Origin: a virus
Virus record (IMG/VR): IMGVR_UViG_3300031753_000298
Span: 1 to 60,988 of that record
Strand: one strand, 5' to 3'
Length of the DNA stretch: 60,988 nt
Notes under the pieces: model-generated
What the model saw: the letters and a program-made list of their open reading frames with translations, nothing else
The model's database searches: none
What the model was told of the DNA's origin: nothing
Made by a program: the position numbers and the translations under genes
Part shown: positions 7,023 through 15,156 of the stretch, piece by piece
Layout of the letters: the number at the start of each line of letters is the position of its first letter
How positions within the stretch are numbered: position 1 is the first letter of the stretch

Positions 7023-7318
7023 TGGCCGGCATGTTTGAACAGATGGCGCAGCCCGGTGCCCCGATGAAGAACTCGATGACGCCGAAGCCCCGCGGCCCAG
7101 TGATCGGCCCGCCCAAGGTGAAGATGCCGTCAACCAACACGGTCGGACAGCCGCAGGTTCGGGCGTCGAGCGATATGTTTCGGTCGAGTCTAGGTCCCAA
7201 GCTCAAGCCTCTTCCGACGAATCCTATGCAGCCGACCCAAGGGCACACTTCATTGCTTCAGTCGTCGGGCGGTAAAAATGGTTTTGATGGGTTAAGACCT
7301 AAAGGACCACGCGTTTAA
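7022..7318 (+). CDS. Disordered Pro-rich hypothetical protein, 98 aa
   Basis: Rich in Pro, Lys, Gln and Ser (MTPKPRGPVIGPPKVKMPS), overlapping the end of paralog C by one base. Compositionally like other late disordered proteins. Not recognised. It is the last gene before the homing-type endonuclease. Confidence 0.6.
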   Translation: MAGMFEQMAQPGAPMKNSMTPKPRGPVIGPPKVKMPSTNTVGQPQVRASSDMFRSSLGPKLKPLPTNPMQPTQGHTSLLQSSGGKNGFDGLRPKGPRV

Positions 7319-7356
7319 TTCGCTGTAAATACGTGGTATAATTGCCTTTCCACGTA
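7314..7356 (+). promoter_or_regulatory. Private promoter and dyad of the HNH gene
   Basis: TTTAAT (7314-7319), 17-base spacer, TATAAT (7337-7342). TACGTGG (7330-7336) and CCACGTA (7350-7356) form a perfect 7-bp inverted repeat that flanks the -10 box and ends on the A of the start codon. It could act as an operator or as an RNA hairpin hiding the start. No ribosome binding site is visible. Confidence 0.55.
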
Positions 7357-7907
7357 TGAAACAAACTCATTGCCTCCGTGGTCACTTACGTTCTCCAGAT
7401 AATCTTACTTCTGTAGGCCAATGCAAAATTTGCCATACAATACAGGGAAGACAACGGCATTTTGCGAAACGTGATCAGATCCTTGCAGCCGCACGTAAGC
7501 GATATTGGGACAATCCTCAAAAGCACCGGGAAGCCTCGCGACAATGGGCTAAGGATAATCCGAACAAAGCGACAGCCATTCATCGGACATGGCGCTGGTC
7601 GAACCGTTCACTGTGTCTTTTGTCAGCGACTCGTAGACGCGCTCGAAATACAAATACTCCTTTCAATTTAACTCTGGAGGACATTTTTATTCCAGATGTG
7701 TGCCCGATTCTTGGAATTCCTCTTTTCTTTACTCCTCGGAAAGTAACGAATAACACGCCATCTTTGGATAAGATTATTCCGAACCTTGGCTACGTCAAAG
7801 GCAACGTTGCCGTAATCAGCATGAAAGCGAATGGTCTCAAAAACAACGCGAGTCTGAAAGAGTTCAAATCCTTAATTCAATATTTGGAGACTCACGGTGT
7901 TCAGTAA
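7356..7907 (+). CDS. Homing-type endonuclease (HNH / endonuclease VII-like), free-standing
   Basis: 183 residues. An N-terminal Zn-like C-x2-GH...C-x2-C, basic repeats (ARKRYWDNPQKHREASRQWAKDNPNK), then the catalytic region: DVCPILGIPLFF, SLDKIIPNLGYVKGNV, IS-x-x-AN-x-LKNNAS. This pattern is typical of phage-encoded homing nucleases that cut unoccupied alleles next to their own gene. It overlaps the first codons of the large terminase, so it may protect or spread that locus. It is more AT-rich than its neighbours, has its own promoter, and has a paralog at 44285-44821. Confidence 0.8.
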   Translation: MKQTHCLRGHLRSPDNLTSVGQCKICHTIQGRQRHFAKRDQILAAARKRYWDNPQKHREASRQWAKDNPNKATAIHRTWRWSNRSLCLLSATRRRARNTNTPFNLTLEDIFIPDVCPILGIPLFFTPRKVTNNTPSLDKIIPNLGYVKGNVAVISMKANGLKNNASLKEFKSLIQYLETHGVQ

Positions 7908-10425
7908 TGCTCCAATCAATACACATGAACTCAAGGCCAAAACCGGCCAACTCCTGCCTTCGCAGCGTGAGTATGTGTTCTCGCCCGAGCGTTTCAGCAT
8001 GCTTGCGGGAGGGTTCGCTTCCGGCAAGACCCACGCAATGATTTTGAAGGGTCTCGTGTTGTCTGCTGTGATCCCTGGCAACGTCGGGATGGTCCTGCGT
8101 TACCACTACACAGATTTGGAAGAGTCTACGATGCGGACTTTCTTCGATATCTGCCCGCCGTCGTGGATCAAAGCGTTCAATAAGAAAGCACGCACGGTAC
8201 TACTGCGTAACGGGAGCCTGATTTTTTTTCGGCACTTACATGATGCCAAAGCTCTGACCAAAACTAGGCGTTTGGGCGCGAACCTCGGCTGGTTTGCGAT
8301 CGACCAAGCGGAAGAGATTCAGCTTGAACACTGGCAAGCGATGATGTCACGACTCAGGCTGCCGCGCGCGCCCAAGAAGTTTGGATTCGGAACGATGAAT
8401 CCCGCAGGTCACGACTGGCTGTGGGAGACCTTCTTTTCTCAATTCAAACCGTGGCCGCGCGACAAAGAGAAGAAGGCTTTGCCTATCGATGGAAAGTACT
8501 ACCAGGCGTTCCGCGGGCCGGACACGCTCGGGATCGCGGTGAACTCAGAAGAAAACAGAGAGAGTGCAGGCGGGTTCATCGAAGATTCATATTTCGACAG
8601 TAACCTGAAACAGTGGGGACGTGAGTGGGTCGAGCGTTACGTGTACTGCTCGTTTGACGATTTTACTGGCAAAATTTACAGGGAGTTTGAGGGAGGGTTG
8701 CGTAATGAAGACTATCGCTCCGTACATATTGTTGATCCTTTCCCGATTCCTAAACATTGGCCCCTCACGGTGGGAATTGACGTTGGCGGCGATAGTCCGT
8801 GGGCTGTTGTACCTGAATACACTGACGATGCCGGTAATCAAATTATCGTTCGAGGGTTTTCCAAACGAACCGGACGAACCGGAGAAGTAGCGCAGTGGAT
8901 CAAGAACAACCTTCCCTGGAACGAATCGCGCACCCAGTACGTGATGGACTGGGAGAACAAAGTCGCAATGGTCGAGCTGGGGCAAGATCACGGGATCCAC
9001 GCCCAGATCGCGCGCAAAGAGGTGATCCCCGGTATCCTTCAGACCAACGCATATTTTCATGTGCAGAAACATCGTGCGCTCCCTGAGTGGTATCAAGACA
9101 CGCAACCGAACGCTCGTTATCAAAAGTTCCGCAACGCCGGCTCGCCGCGCACGTTCGTGTTCAATACGTTCACGGAGTTTATTCAGGAGCACGACGCGTA
9201 TAAATGGGATCCCAACAAAGCAGACAAGCCTCTGAAGACTGCGACCGCTCGCTACGACACGTGTTTCGCGCAGGGAACAAATATTTTGATGGGAGACGGT
9301 ACGCAAAAACGAATAGAACGTATCTGTGCTGGGGATTTTGTCATGACACGCTTTGGCTCAAAACGTGTCCTTAGTACTGGGATGACTAATTCTTATGCTG
9401 AAGTGTTTCGGGCCGAGTTTTCTAATGGCACAGAAATCGTTGCTACTGCTGAGCATCCCTTTTGGTCAGTTAATGCCGGTCTTTTGACATTGAATACTCT
9501 TCGATATTCTGATATACTTCAAGAATGGAACCCAGAACAGTTATCTACGACGGCATTGAGTGGTACATCAACAAAAGGAATCCGTACTATCGAGCCTTCG
9601 TCAACGGCAAGACGATTAAACTCCATGTGTATATCTGGACGAAACACAATGGCGCAGTTCCTGCAGGATATGTGGTTCATCACAAAGATGAGAACAAACG
9701 AAATTGGGAATTGGGTAACTTGGAATGTATCCCGTCTGGGATCCATGCAAAGGAACGTCATCCCTCTAATCTCGATCTCGCACGGAGCGCCGCCGCTAGC
9801 TGGCACAAATCTGTGGTTGGTCGGAGATGGCATTCTTTGCACGGGAAGCGGGTATGGAAACAAAGAGTGCTCAAACATCGGGTTTGTAGACACTGCAAAA
9901 AACAGTTTTCCACCAAACACAACCGTAAAGAATTCTGTTCCAACAACTGCAAATCAGCATGGCGGCGAGTCGCTGGTTTGGACAACATTAAAAGAAGGTG
10001 CGTCGTCTGCAGCAAGTCGATTGTGGTCAACCGTTACTCAAAAATCCGCTCGTGCAAAGGTTCCTGTTCGGCTCGTCTCACTGTCGAAGGCCGTTCCAAG
10101 ACCCGTTTATAATCTCGCTGTTGAAGATGTTCATGAATATTTCGCAAACGGACTTCTTGTTCGTAATTGCGACGCGCACCGTTATGTCTGCATGACACGG
10201 CCGATCCCCGGTAAATGGGAGGAGCCTGAACGCGATTGGGACTCCATCGCGAAGAAGGATCCGTTGAGCTACCGCGCAATGCGCGATATGGACAAACGGA
10301 TCGCCGAGCGAGAGTGGCGGAGGAAGGGCGGGGCCGCGTTGAGGGAAGCGGACATGGAAGATGCGCCGGATGTGGATCTGCGAGGCGATGAAAAGTTTGA
10401 CTGGGCGGGACAAGGGGAAGTCTAA
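7897..10425 (+). CDS. Terminase large subunit, interrupted by an intein
   Basis: 842 codons; 540 residues after removal of the 302-residue intein. ATPase motifs: Walker A GGFASGKT (about residue 38), Walker B LGWFAIDQAEE, and coupling motif GTMNPAGH. The nuclease begins at VGIDVGGDSPW (first Asp), continues with YVMDWE, and the last metal-binding motif YDT/CDAHRY is split by the intein exactly before Cys +1. The protein packages DNA into the prohead through the portal. GTG start at 7897 with TTGGAG upstream; the first codons overlap the HNH gene. No CTGTGCAG copy lies in this 2.5-kb gene. Confidence 0.93.
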   Translation: MFSNAPINTHELKAKTGQLLPSQREYVFSPERFSMLAGGFASGKTHAMILKGLVLSAVIPGNVGMVLRYHYTDLEESTMRTFFDICPPSWIKAFNKKARTVLLRNGSLIFFRHLHDAKALTKTRRLGANLGWFAIDQAEEIQLEHWQAMMSRLRLPRAPKKFGFGTMNPAGHDWLWETFFSQFKPWPRDKEKKALPIDGKYYQAFRGPDTLGIAVNSEENRESAGGFIEDSYFDSNLKQWGREWVERYVYCSFDDFTGKIYREFEGGLRNEDYRSVHIVDPFPIPKHWPLTVGIDVGGDSPWAVVPEYTDDAGNQIIVRGFSKRTGRTGEVAQWIKNNLPWNESRTQYVMDWENKVAMVELGQDHGIHAQIARKEVIPGILQTNAYFHVQKHRALPEWYQDTQPNARYQKFRNAGSPRTFVFNTFTEFIQEHDAYKWDPNKADKPLKTATARYDTCFAQGTNILMGDGTQKRIERICAGDFVMTRFGSKRVLSTGMTNSYAEVFRAEFSNGTEIVATAEHPFWSVNAGLLTLNTLRYSDILQEWNPEQLSTTALSGTSTKGIRTIEPSSTARRLNSMCISGRNTMAQFLQDMWFITKMRTNEIGNWVTWNVSRLGSMQRNVIPLISISHGAPPLAGTNLWLVGDGILCTGSGYGNKECSNIGFVDTAKNSFPPNTTVKNSVPTTANQHGGESLVWTTLKEGASSAASRLWSTVTQKSARAKVPVRLVSLSKAVPRPVYNLAVEDVHEYFANGLLVRNCDAHRYVCMTRPIPGKWEEPERDWDSIAKKDPLSYRAMRDMDKRIAEREWRRKGGAALREADMEDAPDVDLRGDEKFDWAGQGEV
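9262..10167 (+). other. Intein in the terminase nuclease motif
   Basis: 302 residues, from Cys1 (CFAQGTNILMGDG, block A) through block B (GTEIVATAEHPFW, with the T-x2-H) to block F/G (VYNLAVEDVHEYFANGLL, then VRN followed by Cys +1). It sits in the D-x2-DAxRY catalytic motif of the terminase, a typical conserved-site insertion. The penultimate residue is Arg rather than the usual His. Between blocks B and F, about 180 residues in this frame show no endonuclease motif. Instead an HNH gene occupies the same DNA in another frame (9525-10112). Confidence 0.9.
9525..10112 (+). CDS. HNH homing endonuclease nested out of frame inside the intein
   Basis: 195 residues in a frame different from the terminase/intein. 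The N-terminal part matches HNH_3-type homing nucleases: YRAFVNGKTIKLHVYIW, NGAVPAGYVVHHKDENKRN, LGNLECIPSGIHAKERH. The C-terminal half holds two zinc-finger-like modules: CRHCKKQFS...FCSNNC and CVVCSK...CKGSC. Its stop TAA falls within the DNA encoding intein block F (VYNL). The intein frame has no stop over the whole 588 bases, so both frames appear maintained. The ATG has only a weak purine-rich site upstream; translation could be by reinitiation or frameshift. Confidence 0.8.
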   Translation: MEPRTVIYDGIEWYINKRNPYYRAFVNGKTIKLHVYIWTKHNGAVPAGYVVHHKDENKRNWELGNLECIPSGIHAKERHPSNLDLARSAAASWHKSVVGRRWHSLHGKRVWKQRVLKHRVCRHCKKQFSTKHNRKEFCSNNCKSAWRRVAGLDNIKRRCVVCSKSIVVNRYSKIRSCKGSCSARLTVEGRSKTRL

Positions 10426-10649
10426 TGGGCGGAACTGGAGTAGATCTCAGACCGGACGAAGATGAGCCGGCGAATCGACGCAAGCCGCGGATGTACTCGT
10501 CGTTTCAGCAACTGAGTCCAGCGAATCCGTACCCGCTCGATTTTTGTTTATGGTTACAGCGCAATTTCGATTTCTTGCTTGAGCAGTTTGAGTTAGAGAG
10601 GAAGGAACATGAAACGAATTCTTGGATTTCACGTTTACGGCAAGAGTGA
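10425..10649 (+). CDS. Hypothetical protein, 74 aa
   Basis: TAATG overlap with the terminase stop. A polar N-terminus (LRPDEDEPANRRKPR) and a helical C-terminus (FDFLLEQFELERKEHE). It overlaps the next gene by 41 bases. Not recognised. Confidence 0.6.
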   Translation: MGGTGVDLRPDEDEPANRRKPRMYSSFQQLSPANPYPLDFCLWLQRNFDFLLEQFELERKEHETNSWISRLRQE

Positions 10650-11040
10650 GGACGCGATAAGGGAGCAATTGTGGCGCTTCCGCGAGACCTCCTGGGTCGC
10701 TTCGTCTGCACAGTTGGATAAGCGAATTGCGCAGCTTGAGCGCGAGATCGAGTATTACCGGCGCCGGTTCGATGAGGCCCAGGAGCGCGCGGATCGCCAG
10801 CTCGATGAGTTCATGCAGGCGAACGGGATGGGCGAGGTGACGACGACGGCGCGCAGGGACGCGAGCGAGAAGTCTGCTTCTGTGCAGAAGGAGATGGATG
10901 CTCAGAAGAAGGAGATCGGGGAGATGTTCGCCGAGACCCTTGGAACCGAGCATGACGAATTTGGGTTAGAATTACCAGAGGATTTACATGATGCCGCTGC
11001 TGCGCTCATGAGTGTGCCGACCCAGAAGAAAGCGAGCTAA
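10609..11040 (+). CDS. Coiled-coil protein preceding the portal, 143 aa
   Basis: Residues about 30-75 form a long charged coiled coil (QLDKRIAQLEREIEYYRRRF). The start, with GAGAGGAAGG upstream, lies inside the previous gene in another frame. Position between terminase and portal suggests a packaging or assembly accessory; no family recognised. Confidence 0.65.
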   Translation: MKRILGFHVYGKSEDAIREQLWRFRETSWVASSAQLDKRIAQLEREIEYYRRRFDEAQERADRQLDEFMQANGMGEVTTTARRDASEKSASVQKEMDAQKKEIGEMFAETLGTEHDEFGLELPEDLHDAAAALMSVPTQKKAS

Positions 11041-11043
11041 CCC

Positions 11044-13407
11044 GTGGCGGAATTTAACGAAGAAGACGACAAAGAACTCGAAGGTGATGAGAAAGATGCG
11101 GCTGCGGGTAAAGATCCCTATCAAGACACGCAAGCTATCTCGGCGCGAATCGATCGCTGCCTCTCCATTGATCGTTTCCAGCGATCCCTCTTCGAGCGTG
11201 AATGGTTCCGTAACGTTCTCTTTATCGCCGGACAGCAATGGGTTATTTACGAACGTGGACGCTGGCGCCCGCGCTCGCTGCCCGCATGGTTTCCGCGCGC
11301 CCAGACGAACAAGTTCGCCGAGAAGTACAACGATGTAGTCGCGCAGCTCATTCAAGGTCACCGTGTTCCGATCACGTATCTGCCCGCGAAGGACGATCCC
11401 GAAGACATCGCGACCGCTGAAGTGGGTCAACGTCTGCGCGAAGTCTTCTACGCCGAAACTGAAGTTGACGAGAAAGAATCCGAGATTGCAGCTTGGCTCG
11501 TCGCGACAGGCAACGCCTTCCTCATTCCCTATTACGACATGGACAAGGAGTACGGCACGACGTTCGTGCAGCACCAAACGTGCGATCACTGCGGAGCCGT
11601 CCTGACTCCCGAGGATCTCGCGTCCGCGGACGGCGGCTGTCCTGAATGCGCGGAGAACGGCGACTTTCACAAAGAACTCACTCCTGCACAGGATCAAAAT
11701 GGAAACGCAATCGGTGATGAGTACCCGATCGGCGCGATGCAGGCTGATGTGTGCGGGCCGTTCGAGATCCGGCTGGATCACCGCATCACGTCGATAAAGG
11801 AGCAACGTCGCTTCATCCGCCAACGTCGGTACGATCTGGATTTTGCAAAAGAGAAGTGGGATCAATTCGCAGATGTGATTAAATCGGACTGGGGGAATGA
11901 TCTCTCTCAGTACTATCTCGATGTCATGGCGCACGTCACTTCGTCGTTCTCTGCTTCTGGCGGCTTTATCGGCGGTGGACCGGCTGCACCGAAGAATCCT
12001 AAAGTCACTGCTTACGAGTTTTTTGAACTCCCCACAAAGAAGTTCCCCAAAGGACTCCGCGCGGTCCGACTCGGAGCGAACGCCCAAGCCATAGTCGAAG
12101 CCGGGCCTCTCCCCACGAAATTCGGGGCCGGCGTGCGCAAGAATCAGTACTTCCTTCCGCTCGTCCACTTCGGATTCGACAAGATTCCGGGCCGATTCTG
12201 GCGCAAGACTCGTTTGGATGACTTAGTTCCGCTCCAGATCTTCCGCAACACGGTCGAGGCGAACCTCCGTCTGTCTGCACAGAGGATGGGGAACGCGATC
12301 TGGCTCAATCCGAAGGGTTCCGGAGTGGATTTGATCACCGGTGAGCCTGGCCAGCATATCACGTACAACCCGATCTCACTCGGCGGCAGTTCGATCGCTA
12401 AGCCCGAGCGTGTTCCGGCCGAACTGAATAACGTTCAGCCTCTCATCATGCTCATGAACAAGATCGATGACTCGATGGAGAGGGTCGCCGGCACTTTCTT
12501 CCTTCAGGGCGGCGATACTCCGCCCGGAGTGACCGCGGCGAGCGCTCTGGCCTACCTCGGCGAGCGGTCCCAGAAGGCTATCGCGCCGCTGATGGCTGAA
12601 TACGCAAAGGGCTGGCGCCAGTTTGAGTACATGGCGCTCGAAATCGCGCGTGACAACTGGGACGAGACCCGGATGCGCGTGATTACGGGCAAAAACAAGA
12701 AGTGGCAGACTATGAAGTTCACGAAGGCTGATCTGCAGGGCGCCGTGAACCTCGTGATTGACTACAACGGGATGTTCCCCAAGTCGAACGCGACCGAGCG
12801 AGCCACGATTCAGCAGCTTGTGCAGATGGGCGTGATCAATCCGCAGGATCCCGAGATCGGGATGGGTATCTTGAAAGTGTTCGGCGAGATGGCGATTACG
12901 GGTTCGGCTTCGATCGATGTGGAGGACGCGACGAAGGAGCAGGATGCGTTTATGACGGATCCTAACTTCATCCCGCAGATCCGCCCGATGGTGGACAACA
13001 GCAAGGTTCATCTCTTGCTCCACACGGATCTTGCCAAATCGGATGAGTTCCGTGAGTTACCTCCGGAGCGTCAGCAAGTCTGGATCGCTCACATCCAGAA
13101 TACGGTCACCGATATGGTTGCGCGGCAGCTCGCGCTCGAAAGCGCCGGTTTCAACGATCAAGCCAATGAGGAGATGCCGAGCGGCCAGGCTCAGGATGCG
13201 GCCCAAGCGGTTGCGGGCGCGCAGAACGGTGCGGCGGGTCTTCCGGGTAATCCCGAAGAGGCCGGCCAGCCTGTAGGTCCGCCCCAGACTCCCGATATCG
13301 CCGCGGGTTCGACTGGGCCAGGGACGAATCCGGACAAAATCGACGTAGGCACGAACCGCTCGATCAACCTCCCCAAAGGTCCGGGCGGCCCAACGATGGT
13401 TCAGTAG
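11044..13407 (+). CDS. Portal protein (podovirus/P22-like)
   Basis: 787 residues, the usual size of large short-tailed-phage portals. Recognisable features: an acidic start, RCLSIDRFQRSLFEREWFRN-like helix, FIAGQQW, TNKFAEKYNDVVAQLIQGHRVP, a long wing/stem region (LDDLVPLQIFRNTVEANLRL, NKIDDSMERVAGTF, TPPGVTAASALAYLGERSQ) and a disordered Gly/Pro/Gln-rich tail. A Cys-x2-Cys...Cys-x2-Cys insert (CDHCG...CPEC, about residues 178-197) looks like a zinc ribbon and is unusual. The portal forms the dodecameric ring through which DNA enters and leaves the head. GTG start, 3 bases after the previous stop. Confidence 0.88.
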   Translation: MAEFNEEDDKELEGDEKDAAAGKDPYQDTQAISARIDRCLSIDRFQRSLFEREWFRNVLFIAGQQWVIYERGRWRPRSLPAWFPRAQTNKFAEKYNDVVAQLIQGHRVPITYLPAKDDPEDIATAEVGQRLREVFYAETEVDEKESEIAAWLVATGNAFLIPYYDMDKEYGTTFVQHQTCDHCGAVLTPEDLASADGGCPECAENGDFHKELTPAQDQNGNAIGDEYPIGAMQADVCGPFEIRLDHRITSIKEQRRFIRQRRYDLDFAKEKWDQFADVIKSDWGNDLSQYYLDVMAHVTSSFSASGGFIGGGPAAPKNPKVTAYEFFELPTKKFPKGLRAVRLGANAQAIVEAGPLPTKFGAGVRKNQYFLPLVHFGFDKIPGRFWRKTRLDDLVPLQIFRNTVEANLRLSAQRMGNAIWLNPKGSGVDLITGEPGQHITYNPISLGGSSIAKPERVPAELNNVQPLIMLMNKIDDSMERVAGTFFLQGGDTPPGVTAASALAYLGERSQKAIAPLMAEYAKGWRQFEYMALEIARDNWDETRMRVITGKNKKWQTMKFTKADLQGAVNLVIDYNGMFPKSNATERATIQQLVQMGVINPQDPEIGMGILKVFGEMAITGSASIDVEDATKEQDAFMTDPNFIPQIRPMVDNSKVHLLLHTDLAKSDEFRELPPERQQVWIAHIQNTVTDMVARQLALESAGFNDQANEEMPSGQAQDAAQAVAGAQNGAAGLPGNPEEAGQPVGPPQTPDIAAGSTGPGTNPDKIDVGTNRSINLPKGPGGPTMVQ

Positions 13408-13465
13408 AGTGAACATTAAGTCGGTTATCGACCATTATTCTGAACGCTAGGTGTAGTGAAGAACA

Positions 13466-13612
13466 ATGAAGAAACTCCGATATTACTGGCAACTAGGTTC
13501 TTTGGTGTACGCATTGTCAAAGCTGCGTAGACACTTCGGTCCAGTGAACTTGTGGTGGATTCGTCTTGCATGGAAAACCCTAGACGGCGTATACCGCTCT
13601 GAGGTTCAGTGA
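13466..13612 (+). CDS. Small basic hypothetical protein, 48 aa
   Basis: Located between portal and the next gene with a TGATG overlap at its end. Aromatic and basic (LRYYWQLGSLVYALSKLRRHF...WWIRLAWK), possibly membrane-interacting. Its upstream site GTGAAGAAC is weak. Not recognised. Confidence 0.5.
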   Translation: MKKLRYYWQLGSLVYALSKLRRHFGPVNLWWIRLAWKTLDGVYRSEVQ

Positions 13613-13917
13613 TGTTCGAGAAAACCAAGTTTGACTCGAAGTACTCCGAAGCCGGCACGCTGGTCGCTGGATACATCGAGAATGGTAAACAGCACTGTGC
13701 AGACTGTATTCACACGAAGGAGAAGGGCGTCAACATCTGCGTTCATCCTGTTGTTTTGGTCGATCCGGAGTTGAAGGCTCGCCAGATCAAGAGCGCGGAT
13801 GGCTCAGTAAATGGTGTTACAATTAGTCTCGAACGCGGTTGCTGCCGTTTTGTCAAAAAGCCGTGGCGGAATCCGCACAAACTTTTGAACTACATCGCTT
13901 CGGCGACCAAGGAGTAA
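13612..13917 (+). CDS. Cys-rich hypothetical protein, 101 aa
   Basis: Begins MFEKTKFDSKYSEAG. Contains C-A-D-C, C-V-H-P and a C-C-R-F near the C-terminus, a possible metal site. One CTGTGCAG copy (13695-13702) encodes the CAD residues. Not recognised. Confidence 0.65.
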   Translation: MFEKTKFDSKYSEAGTLVAGYIENGKQHCADCIHTKEKGVNICVHPVVLVDPELKARQIKSADGSVNGVTISLERGCCRFVKKPWRNPHKLLNYIASATKE

Positions 13918-13920
13918 TTT

Positions 13921-14292
13921 ATGGGTAAGTACGATTCAGAACGTGGACCGAACGATTCCGGCGCTCCGTATCCTGGCGAGAGCCAGTATTACGGGCGTGA
14001 CGTGAAGCAGAAGCCTAGCGGCGATCGGAGCGATCACAAGAGCGGATTCGGCAATTCGAACTTCCGCGGTGGGGCCGAGAAATCGAGCGGTCTTTCGTCC
14101 TCGACACAGAAGCGTAACGTGAAGGGCAACCCAGGAAGCTCTCCGTGGGCTTACGGACGTTCCGTGGACGCTCGGCATACTCGCACAGCCTCTCAGAATG
14201 GCCCGCACTCCAAAGTTGGAGTAGGCAAGCCGTCGAATCCGGGCCGCGTGAGTCCGTTATACGCCGGCAATAAAGACAAGTCGGGGAACTGA
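13921..14292 (+). CDS. Disordered protein with PLYxGNKDxSG tail, 123 aa
   Basis: Almost entirely polar and Gly/Ser/Asn-rich. The last residues, SPLYAGNKDKSGN, match the end of the next gene (NPLYKGNKDRSGI), so the two genes share a C-terminal peptide. Likely a virion-associated or assembly factor; function unknown. Confidence 0.65.
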   Translation: MGKYDSERGPNDSGAPYPGESQYYGRDVKQKPSGDRSDHKSGFGNSNFRGGAEKSSGLSSSTQKRNVKGNPGSSPWAYGRSVDARHTRTASQNGPHSKVGVGKPSNPGRVSPLYAGNKDKSGN

Positions 14293-14294
14293 AC

Positions 14295-14492
14295 ATGGCG
14301 ATCAAGCAGAGCAGCGTGAAGAAGAGTGGACTGCGCACGCCGCAGGTTCCGCGCGATGATGTTTGGAAGTACGGGCGCCCGACCGGGCCGGAACACACCC
14401 GTGTGTCGGACAACAAGAAGCAAGATACTCCGTCAGACAAGCGTCCGGGCAACCCTCTCTACAAAGGGAACAAAGACAGGAGCGGAATATGA
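14295..14492 (+). CDS. Small basic protein sharing the PLYxGNKDxSG tail, 65 aa
   Basis: Starts 2 bases after the previous stop. Polar and basic; shares WxYGRP/S and the C-terminal GNKDxSG peptide with the upstream gene, suggesting duplication or a common docking signal. Ends in an ATGA overlap. Confidence 0.65.
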   Translation: MAIKQSSVKKSGLRTPQVPRDDVWKYGRPTGPEHTRVSDNKKQDTPSDKRPGNPLYKGNKDRSGI

Positions 14493-14722
14493 GTGTTGAA
14501 TCAAACAAGGATTTCCTCTATTGGGTTGCGAGTCAGTTTTCTCCTTCTCATGCTGGCCACATAGCCGATCGGCTAAAGCAGATCGCCGATGATTACTTTA
14601 GTGATCCATCTCCCGAACAAATCGAAGCCGAACCCTCAACTCCTGTGCAGCCTGCCCAGCAAGAAGCGCCTTCTGCACAGAGCGAAGAAGGGATCGAGGA
14701 AGCATCCGATCCACAGGAGTAA
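14489..14722 (+). CDS. Acidic hypothetical protein, 77 aa
   Basis: The ATG at 14489 overlaps the upstream stop. N-terminal helix (NKDFLYWVASQFSPSHAGHIADRLKQIADDYF) and a disordered acidic tail carrying two CTGTGCAG-type copies (14643, 14673). Not recognised. Confidence 0.6.
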   Translation: MSVESNKDFLYWVASQFSPSHAGHIADRLKQIADDYFSDPSPEQIEAEPSTPVQPAQQEAPSAQSEEGIEEASDPQE

Positions 14723-14724
14723 CA

Positions 14725-14874
14725 ATGCGGTCCTACAAAAAGTATCTCGACGCGGCGCTGCTCGTGCTTCTGGGCGGATGGCTCGGAATCCTGACCTACA
14801 CTCAGTTCTTGATCATCAAGACTCTCGCGATGCACGATATGTTGCTCCGCGTGATTGTAGGTGGAGGGAACTGA
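14725..14874 (+). CDS. Small membrane protein, 49 aa
   Basis: A CAGGAG site lies upstream of the ATG. A basic start (RSYKKY) is followed by one long hydrophobic span (AALLVLLGGWLGILTY) and a second weaker one. Function unknown. Confidence 0.6.
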   Translation: MRSYKKYLDAALLVLLGGWLGILTYTQFLIIKTLAMHDMLLRVIVGGGN

Positions 14875-14875
14875 G

Positions 14876-15043
14876 GTGCCGCTAAGTAAGTATAATGCGG
14901 AGTTCGGCGGGAAACCTGGGTCTGCACAGAAAGCACACTCTGCAATGATTCAGGAGTACGGAGACAAAAAGGGCGAGTCCGTGTTCTACGCCACGAAAAA
15001 CAAGAAACTCTCTGGCGGACTGAACGATGTAAGGAAGAAGTAA
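14876..15043 (+). CDS. Small conserved-looking phage protein, 55 aa
   Basis: GTG start one base after the previous stop, with GGTGGAGGG upstream. Sequence: AEFGGKPGSAQKAHSAMIQ...GESVFYATKNKK, a motif string common in small phage proteins. TAATG overlap with the next gene. Role unknown. Confidence 0.6.
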   Translation: MPLSKYNAEFGGKPGSAQKAHSAMIQEYGDKKGESVFYATKNKKLSGGLNDVRKK

Positions 15044-15156
15044 TGGCGCTCAAGGTCAAAGTGAAGCTAAAGGCGGACGGGGCCGACGCGAAGAAGATTC
15101 TGCCCAAGCTGCCCCAGATGAAGCTGGCTGGTCTGGATGGAGTGAAGAAGAAATGA
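15043..15156 (+). CDS. Small Lys-rich protein, 37 aa
   Basis: TAATG overlap upstream and ATGA overlap downstream. Highly basic (LKVKVKLKADGADAKK). Could bind DNA or be a small virion peptide. Not recognised. Confidence 0.5.
   Translation: MALKVKVKLKADGADAKKILPKLPQMKLAGLDGVKKK

Noticed and set aside
8587-9306. 239-codon leftward reading frame opposite the terminase
   Set aside because: It lies opposite catalytic terminase motifs, with no operon context or binding site.
10984-12168. 394-codon leftward reading frame opposite the portal
   Set aside because: It is the shadow of a strongly supported portal gene on the other strand and has no start signal.
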